Shown one piece after another: positions 6,377 through 10,952 of a stretch of DNA of 10,952 bases (position 1 is its first letter; each line of letters opens with the position of its first letter). The position numbers and the translations under genes are program-made. The notes under the pieces are model-generated. The model saw only the letters and a list, made by a program, of their open reading frames with translations. It searched no databases and was not told the DNA's origin. Origin of the DNA: CAVRZY01 sp963725415 (lineage in GTDB: Bacteria; Acidobacteriota; Terriglobia; Bryobacterales; Bryobacteraceae); assembly GCA_963725415.1 (NCBI GenBank), contig CAVRZY010000173.1, forward strand, positions 1-10,952, given 5' to 3'.

Positions 6377-7852
6377 CTATTGGGCGAGTACTACACCGAT
6401 TCTATCAATGATGGTGCGGATTTCGGAAGCGGGGGCGTTGTAGTTGTTGGCGAGGACGGAGAAGGCCAGCAGCCCGCGGCTCCTGGACTCGACATAACCG
6501 GCTAGGGCGCTAACGTGGCTGACGGTGCCGGTCTTGGCGCGGATGCGCCGGGCCTCGGGGTTACCGTCGAAGCGGCTGGCGAGCGTGCCATCCTCGCCAC
6601 CGATGGGCAGCAGGGAGAGCCAAGCATCGCGGTGCGGGGAGCGGTACATGTGAGCCAGGAGTCTGGCCACCGTGTCGGGGGTGACGAGATTGAGACGGGA
6701 GAGGCCGGAGCCGTCTTCGATGCGGTAACTGGTTTCCTCAATCGCCGCTTCTGTCAGAAACTGGCGCAACTCTTCCAGGCCGGCCTCACGGCTTCCGATG
6801 TTCCGCCGAAGACGCGCCACTTCGCGCAAGACTAGTTCGGCGTGCAGGTTCTGGCTGACCTTGTCGATGATGCGCAGGAGTTCGACCAGGGGTGGGGAAG
6901 AACGGCGCGCGAGCTCGACTCCAGAGGCGGCCGGGGATGCGGCTGGGCCGGTTGTCAGATCGAGGACCTCGTTAGCGAAGCGGTGGCGGGCCACAGGGCG
7001 GCCGGAGATGGCGACGCCTCTGCGGGTGAGTGCGTCGGAGAGGGCGTAGGCTGCATACAGGGCGGGATCGTCGATGGCCAGCAGCAGTTGGGCTTCGGCG
7101 GAGGAGCCGGCCGGGAGGGTGCCCCACAACCGCAACTGGCGGGCGCCGGGCAGCCGTTCCAGACGGATTCTACGCTCCAGTTGCGGGCCAACGCGCAGGC
7201 GGTTATCGATGACGTAGTATTCGAGGGCGGGCGACAGAATCAGCCCGGAGGGCCGGATGGTGAGAGAGACGGCGTTGTCGTTGATGGTGAGGGCGCTGAC
7301 GGGCGCGCCGTATTCCCAGAGGGCGTCGTTCTGGGCCCAGCCCTCGGGATAGGGCGCCCAGAGGTAGGCGGTGTCGTCCCCGACCACGTCGCCAGCGATG
7401 CGACGGACGCCGCGGGAGACGACCTGCGCCGCCAGGTCCTCGATGGCTTGGAGTGGATTCCCCACGGTTGGCCCCTTCTGATAGGGAACGGTGCGCGCCG
7501 AGAGCGACGGATCGCCTCCTCCCACCAGCCGCAGATCTCCGGCGAGGCGGCCGGAGGCGTCCGGCGGCGCCTCTGCCACGACTGTGGTGTAAAAGCGATG
7601 GTCAGGCCCCAGCCGCACCAGTGCCAGGGCGGTGGTGAACAGCTTGGTGTTGGAGGCCGGGACGAAGAAGTGATTCGAATTCAGCTCGAACAGGCTGGCG
7701 CCCTTCTCCAGATCGAGGACCTGGACGCCCCAAAAGGTGCGCTGCGCGGCGGGCGAGGATTCCAAGACCCGCTGGACCTGCTCCTGTAGCGTCTGGGGAA
7801 ACGAGAGGTTGCCGAAAACCAGAAGCAGAGGAAGCCATTTGCTAGGAGCCAT
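6377..7852 (-). CDS. dacB: D-alanyl-D-alanine carboxypeptidase/endopeptidase (PBP4, peptidase S13)
   Basis: This periplasmic penicillin-binding protein removes terminal D-Ala from peptidoglycan stem peptides and can cut D-Ala cross-links during wall growth. The 491-residue protein has an N-terminal hydrophobic signal segment (about 5-20, ending near SFPQ). The three active-site motifs of class C PBPs are present: Ser67-x-x-Lys70 (PASNTKLFT), Ser333-Gln-Asn335 (DKVSQNLHAE) and Lys440-Thr-Gly442 (RAKTGTVSHVSALAGY). The GGDPSLS (111-117) and YGAPVSALTINDN (181-193) segments are typical of S13, and the insertion between motifs 1 and 2 is of usual length. No clear ribosome binding site precedes the ATG at 7852, and other ATGs nearby are out of frame, so the start is the likely but not certain one. 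It is first in a cluster with fmdB-like and lepB and is divergent from the gene at 7930. Confidence 0.95.
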   Translation of the reverse strand: MAPSKWLPLLLVFGNLSFPQTLQEQVQRVLESSPAAQRTFWGVQVLDLEKGASLFELNSNHFFVPASNTKLFTTALALVRLGPDHRFYTTVVAEAPPDASGRLAGDLRLVGGGDPSLSARTVPYQKGPTVGNPLQAIEDLAAQVVSRGVRRIAGDVVGDDTAYLWAPYPEGWAQNDALWEYGAPVSALTINDNAVSLTIRPSGLILSPALEYYVIDNRLRVGPQLERRIRLERLPGARQLRLWGTLPAGSSAEAQLLLAIDDPALYAAYALSDALTRRGVAISGRPVARHRFANEVLDLTTGPAASPAASGVELARRSSPPLVELLRIIDKVSQNLHAELVLREVARLRRNIGSREAGLEELRQFLTEAAIEETSYRIEDGSGLSRLNLVTPDTVARLLAHMYRSPHRDAWLSLLPIGGEDGTLASRFDGNPEARRIRAKTGTVSHVSALAGYVESRSRGLLAFSVLANNYNAPASEIRTIIDRIGVVLAQ

Positions 7853-7894
7853 CAGCCATTAGCTTAAACCGGGAGGCTAATCGGTATCCACTGA

Positions 7895-7923
7895 CTGAAA
7901 GCGGGCGGCTTCCGGACTATACT
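7895..7923 (+). promoter_or_regulatory. Promoter for the secreted-protein gene, probably leaderless
   Basis: CTGAAA (7895-7900), a 17-base spacer and TATACT (7918-7923) form a reasonable sigma-70 promoter. The -10 box ends only 6 bases before the ATG at 7930, so transcription should begin at or next to the start codon, and there is no room for a ribosome binding site. If the ATG is right, the mRNA is leaderless. Confidence 0.55.
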
Positions 7924-7929
7924 CAAAGC

Positions 7930-8625
7930 ATGCGGGCGCGCGCTCTGGTGGCTGGCGTGGTGGCGTTCTGCGGACCGCTATTCGGACAAGGTTCTTTTGG
8001 GACCACACCGAGATCCCAGGCGAGTGAGTATCCGGTGCACGCGAGAGTGGGGAAGCTCGCCGTAGGGGCCGAGTACCTGGTGCACAGCTTCCCCTGCCGG
8101 AACCAGACTTTCGTCACTTCGGACTACCTGGTGGTGGAGGTGGCTGCGTATCCGGCGTCCGGCGAGGCGGTGGAGGTCGCGAGCGGCCAGTTCGTGCTTC
8201 GGTTGAACGGAAAGAAACCACTTCTTCATGCGCAGGCGCCGGGATTTGTGGCGGCCTCGCTGAAGTACCCGGATTGGGAGCGTCGTCGCACGCTGGAAGT
8301 GAGCGGCGGAATCGGAGATGCAGGGGTGAGGATAGGAGGGCCGGCCAGGGTGGAGCGCTTTCCGGGGGATCCCCGGCCGCAGCAGACGCGCCTGCCAACG
8401 CCGCCCCAAGCACCCGCGCCGCAGGATCCCAGCGGTTTGGACCGGGAACCGCCGCTGCGGGCAGAGGAGGCGGTAGTGGAGGCGGCGCTTCCGGAGGGAA
8501 AGGCCCGTGGGCCGTTCAGCGGCTACTTGTACTTCGCCTACAAGGGAAAGATGAAATCCATCCGGAAGCTGGAGCTGATTTACAGCGGTGCTGCCGGGAG
8601 CGTGACGCTGGGGCTGGTTCCCTGA
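7930..8625 (+). CDS. Secreted protein of unknown function
   Basis: A 231-residue protein I cannot assign to a named family. It starts with a signal peptide (MRARALVAGVVAFCGPLFGQ, likely cleaved near 20-22). Residues about 45-115 look like a beta-rich domain (EYLVHSFPCRNQTF, DYLVVEVAAYP, GQFVLRLNGKKPLL), followed by a charged segment, a Pro/Gln-rich linker (about 146-176) and a C-terminal beta segment with SGYLYFAYKGKMKSIRKLEL and AGSVTLGL. The 'Y-F-Y-GK-KSI--LEL-Y-G-AG--TL-L' ending recalls uncharacterised exported proteins I associate with Acidobacteria, but that is memory, not a search. It is probably periplasmic or surface-bound. The ATG is set by the promoter just before it; no ribosome binding site is seen. 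It is convergent with the MFS gene with only 9 bases between stops. Confidence 0.8.
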   Translation: MRARALVAGVVAFCGPLFGQGSFGTTPRSQASEYPVHARVGKLAVGAEYLVHSFPCRNQTFVTSDYLVVEVAAYPASGEAVEVASGQFVLRLNGKKPLLHAQAPGFVAASLKYPDWERRRTLEVSGGIGDAGVRIGGPARVERFPGDPRPQQTRLPTPPQAPAPQDPSGLDREPPLRAEEAVVEAALPEGKARGPFSGYLYFAYKGKMKSIRKLELIYSGAAGSVTLGLVP

Positions 8626-8641
8626 GTTGCCGGCTCAACTC
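8624..8641. terminator. Hairpin spanning the two convergent stop codons
   Basis: GAGTTG (8624-8629), loop CCGGCT and CAACTC (8636-8641) form a perfect six-pair stem that overlaps the stop codons of both convergent genes. T tracts are weak on both sides (TCTGTTCC on plus, none on minus), so it may be a bidirectional pause or terminator, or chance. Confidence 0.3.
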
Positions 8642-9852
8642 TCTGTTCCAATCAATTTGGCCTCCGCCCAGATAAGCAGCAGCAGAAAGAAGACCATCAG
8701 GGTGCCGAGCAGGGGCAAGGCCATAACGACACGGATCCCCCACTGATCGGCGAAGTAGCCCAGCGACCAGGGAGCCAGTAGGCCGCCGGTAAGCGCAAAC
8801 GAGAACAGGCCGTTGAAGAAACCGGGATGGTAACGGGGGAAACGGCTGCCGATCTTTTCGACCACCAGCGGATAGATGGGGGCGAAGCCTGCTCCGACCA
8901 GGAGGATGCCGGTGACGGCGCCGAAGCGGTTGTCGGTGGAAATGAGAATGGTACAGCCGAAGAGGGCGGCCAGCACGCTGCCGAGCAGCAACTTTGCATG
9001 GCCCATACGGGGCAGAAACGGCTGGACCAGAATGCGGCCGACCAGAAGGGCCAGCCAGTAAACCGCCAGCATGACCAGGGAAGACTCGGGGCTAACCCCC
9101 AGCCGCTGGATCAAGAACAAAGCTAGCCAACCGGCGATGGACCATTCGTTGCCGAACTGAAAGAACAGCAGCAGGGTAAACAGCACGGCGCCGGGACTGC
9201 GGAAGTCGAGGAGAACTTGCCTCCAGGAGGAATACTGCGGTCGGGCGCCGGAAACCAGCGGCGAGGTAGCGTAGATGCCAATGAAGAAGCCGGGGATGAG
9301 GGCAATGAAGACCAGGATGCTGGGCACCGTGTAGACGTAGAAGGTCCCGGCTACCAGAAGGGCGATGACGACTGAACCGAGACCAAAGAAGGCGCCAACC
9401 AGGTTGATAGTGGCAGCGGGGTCATGGCGGTAGGCCGGAGAGATGGCGTGGAAGACGGCGGTGTTGAGGAGGCCGGTGCCGCAGCCTACCCCAAAAACGC
9501 CGGCCATGCGCCACCAGGGATAGGGGACAGCCGGGCTCAGAGCCAGGAACAGAAAGGCTGCACAAGCCACACTGCACCCCACAATGAGAACCACAGAGAT
9601 GCTCTTCCTGCGGTGGAGGTAGGCGGCCCCAGCCGTCGAGGCCAGGATGCCGGCGTTCATGCTGAGAAAGTAGTTGCCAACGGTGGTGAAATCCTGGGTC
9701 CAGTGATAGCGCCAGACCGGTAGAATGGCCCCCAGGAAGGAGAACAGCAACCCGGAGAGAAAGAAGCCGGCCAGCGCTCTTCTGGCCAAGGGAGCCTGGA
9801 AGGTTTCCAGAGCGGTGTGTGCTCCGGGGGGACTGCCCGGGGTCGGCGCCAC
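8635..9852 (-). CDS. MFS transporter, FucP/GlcP-like
   Basis: A 405-residue inner-membrane protein with about 12 hydrophobic helices and a short cytoplasmic N-terminus (1-27), the major facilitator layout. The central loop (about 197-220) separates two six-helix halves. Features that recall the FucP/GlcP sugar-proton symporter branch are GNEWSIAGWLALFLI in helix 7 (234-248; FucP has a GAE-SIGSWL-type helix there), YWLALLVGR (265-273) and GAGFAPIYPLVVE (320-332). The substrate is unknown; a sugar or a related small polyol is the best guess. The start is GTG (9852-9850), before a positively charged stretch and helix 1. There is no ribosome binding site, and a -10-like box ends 6 bases upstream, so the transcript may be leaderless. 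No adjacent kinase or hydrolase in the same direction helps identify the cargo. Confidence 0.88.
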   Translation of the reverse strand: MAPTPGSPPGAHTALETFQAPLARRALAGFFLSGLLFSFLGAILPVWRYHWTQDFTTVGNYFLSMNAGILASTAGAAYLHRRKSISVVLIVGCSVACAAFLFLALSPAVPYPWWRMAGVFGVGCGTGLLNTAVFHAISPAYRHDPAATINLVGAFFGLGSVVIALLVAGTFYVYTVPSILVFIALIPGFFIGIYATSPLVSGARPQYSSWRQVLLDFRSPGAVLFTLLLFFQFGNEWSIAGWLALFLIQRLGVSPESSLVMLAVYWLALLVGRILVQPFLPRMGHAKLLLGSVLAALFGCTILISTDNRFGAVTGILLVGAGFAPIYPLVVEKIGSRFPRYHPGFFNGLFSFALTGGLLAPWSLGYFADQWGIRVVMALPLLGTLMVFFLLLLIWAEAKLIGTES

Positions 9853-9858
9853 CCCGGT

Positions 9859-9864
9859 ATTGTA
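9859..9864 (-). promoter_or_regulatory. Candidate -10 box for the MFS gene
   Basis: Minus-strand GCGTTACAATACCGGG contains TACAAT, 6 bases upstream of the GTG start, the same distance as TATACT to ATG at 7930. No clear -35 box is present at 16-18 bases. The placement implies a leaderless mRNA. Confidence 0.45.
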
Positions 9865-10069
9865 ACGCGTTTGCAGGTCTGCTCGGCCGCAAATTCAAAA
9901 TGGCGTATTGCAGGGCGGGCTGAAGATACCAAAAACGGGAGGAACCAGGGAAGAACAGACGTGTTTTGTGTAAGTTAGCTTTGGAAAGCGAATTGCACCA
10001 GAAGAGCCGGGTCCGAAAGAGGTCTAAGCGCTTTTGGGGCAGTTGCCTTCTCGCAGGTAAGTCATCCCA
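9865..10069 (+). other. Intergenic region ahead of an orphan terminator; possible small RNA
   Basis: There is no plausible reading frame here, yet a strong terminator at its right end faces the plus strand, so something should be transcribed rightward. Several complementary pairs are present: GCTT/AAGC around 9978-9989, AAAGCG (about 9985-9990) with CGCTTT (about 10029-10034), and TTGCC/GGTAA around 10043-10060. I do not recognise 6S RNA, SRP RNA, tmRNA, RNase P or a tRNA, and no convincing promoter is visible. Confidence 0.3.
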
Positions 10070-10095
10070 CCCCGCACCAGGCGGGGTTTCTTTTT
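10070..10095 (+). terminator. Rho-independent terminator
   Basis: CCCCGC (10070-10075), loop ACCAG and GCGGGG (10081-10086) make a perfect GC-rich six-pair stem followed by TTTCTTTTT. This is a textbook intrinsic terminator on the plus strand. The upstream gene on this strand is 1.4 kb away (ending at 8625) with the opposing MFS gene between, so it does not serve a visible gene. Confidence 0.85.
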
Positions 10096-10123
10096 GATCC
10101 GGCCTTCCAGTGATTGCTACACT
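10094..10123 (+). promoter_or_regulatory. Promoter for the alpha/beta hydrolase gene
   Basis: TTGATC (10094-10099), an 18-base spacer and TACACT (10118-10123) form a fair sigma-70 promoter. The -35 box begins within the T tract of the terminator just upstream. Start of transcription would be near 10130, leaving about 12 bases of leader before the ATG at 10142. Confidence 0.5.
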
Positions 10124-10141
10124 ATTTTCCTTCCACTAGAG

Positions 10142-10952
10142 ATGGCTGGGATCTACGCGCGCTGGATCGAGCGATGGGAGAACCGCCTGGCCGGCCAGGA
10201 CCGGAACCGGCTGGTGCGTCCATTCGAGTGGGGACTGGAGTGGCTGGATCTGGAGGCCTCGGAGGGCGATCCTCGGGAGCGCGTCCGGGACTACGCGAAG
10301 CGTGCGCTGGCCGCATCGGAGGAGTTCTTCTCTTACCGCAGGCCTTCGGATTACCGGATGGAAGGCGGGCATTTGACCTTCAGCAGCCCGCTGCCGTCTC
10401 CGTTCGCGGAGAACAACGTGGTACATGGGGACTTCTTCCCAGTGCGGCGAGACCGCGGCAGGGCGGTGTTGGTGCTGCCGCAGTGGAACGCTGACGCGCA
10501 AGGCCACGTGGGGCTGTGCAAGCTCCTAAACAAGTTCGGCCTGACGGCTCTGCGGATGAGCCTGGCCTACCATGACCGGCGGATGCCGCCCGAACTGACG
10601 CGGGCCGATTACCATGTCTCGAGCAATGTGGGACGGACCATTCACGCCTCGCGGCAATCAGTGATCGACGCACGAGCCTGCCTGGACTGGCTGGAGAGCC
10701 GGGGCTACGAGCGGATGGGCGTTCTGGGGACCAGTCTGGGCTCCTGCATCGCGTTTATCGCCGCGGCGCATGACATGAGGGTGCGGGCGGGCGCCTTCAA
10801 CCATATCTCGGTGTACTTCGGCGACGTCATCTGGACGGGACTTCCCACCCAGCATGTCCGCCAGGGCTTCGGCGACCAAGTGAGCCAGGAGGAACTGCGC
10901 GAATTGTGGGCCGCCATCAGCCCGGCGGCTTACCTGGACCGGCTGATCGGCC
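10142..10952 (+). CDS. Alpha/beta hydrolase, ABHD18-like, truncated by the window edge
   Basis: The frame from the ATG at 10142 stays open for 270 codons to the right edge, so the C-terminus is missing. There is no signal peptide, so it is probably cytoplasmic. The N-terminus has a WIERWENRLAG-type helix and RPFEWGLEWL (26-35), then a basic helical region. Strand-like AVLVLPQWNADAQGH (108-122) could provide the oxyanion region, and GTSLGSCIAFIAAAH (196-210) is the nucleophile elbow with Ser198 as catalytic serine. The conserved start and the GTSLGS elbow resemble the ABHD18 (DUF2048) group, whose bacterial members have no known substrate. The acid and histidine of the triad would lie partly beyond the window. 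There is no strong ribosome binding site (CACTAGAG). Confidence 0.75.
   Translation, partial: MAGIYARWIERWENRLAGQDRNRLVRPFEWGLEWLDLEASEGDPRERVRDYAKRALAASEEFFSYRRPSDYRMEGGHLTFSSPLPSPFAENNVVHGDFFPVRRDRGRAVLVLPQWNADAQGHVGLCKLLNKFGLTALRMSLAYHDRRMPPELTRADYHVSSNVGRTIHASRQSVIDARACLDWLESRGYERMGVLGTSLGSCIAFIAAAHDMRVRAGAFNHISVYFGDVIWTGLPTQHVRQGFGDQVSQEELRELWAAISPAAYLDRLIG

Noticed and set aside
6842..7789. A 315-codon open frame antisense to dacB
   Set aside because: dacB has all catalytic motifs on the other strand; this frame is a codon-bias shadow with low-complexity Gly/Gln-rich content.
1..10952. CRISPR array, tRNA or rRNA genes
   Set aside because: No short direct repeats with regular spacing, no tRNA cloverleaf and no conserved rRNA sequence were seen on either strand.

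Overview
The window is GC-rich bacterial DNA. From about position 2850 to the right end it reads as ordinary chromosome, probably from an Acidobacteriota bacterium of the Bryobacterales/Solibacter type. That assignment is an inference from the gene set and protein style: a Uma2 nuclease, an actinobacterial-type sugar isomerase, DUF2905, PBP4/S13 peptidase, an FmdB zinc ribbon and a secreted protein of a kind I associate with that group. Nothing here has been searched against a database.

Layout. (1) Positions 1-989, minus strand: a frameshifted piece of a SecA C-terminal half that looks like the extended Planctomycetota form. (2) Positions 990-4647: a very large imperfect palindrome with arms of about 1.8 kb around a single-copy centre of about 63 bases. 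The right arm carries an intact Uma2-family gene (minus) and, divergent from it across 61 bp, the first 57% of an intact xylose-isomerase-like gene (plus). The left arm carries broken copies of the same two genes in mirror order. (3) Positions 3937-5401, plus: sugar isomerase followed by a small DUF2905 membrane protein. (4) Positions 5456-7852, minus: a cell-envelope cluster read dacB, fmdB-like, lepB. (5) Positions 7930-8625, plus: a secreted protein of unknown function, convergent with (6) an MFS transporter at 8635-9852, minus. (7) Positions 9853-10141: an intergenic region with a strong rho-independent terminator that has no gene in front of it, then a promoter for (8) an alpha/beta hydrolase that runs off the right edge.

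How it fits together. DacB trims peptidoglycan in the periplasm and LepB releases exported proteins from their signal peptides, so the minus-strand cluster is envelope maintenance. The sugar isomerase and the FucP-like MFS transporter would both suit carbohydrate use, but they are 3.5 kb apart on opposite strands and no shared regulation is visible.

The most notable feature is the left 2.8 kb, and I think it is mainly technical. The left palindrome arm differs from the right by many single-base length changes in short homopolymers and by frame-breaking indels. It then joins abruptly to a SecA fragment that seems to come from another phylum. A fold-back or ligation chimera at a poorly polished contig end explains all of this better than a biological duplication. 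I found no convincing new biological system. The best leads for real biology are the orphan terminator with a possible small RNA, and the -10 boxes placed exactly 6 nt before two start codons, which suggests leaderless mRNAs.
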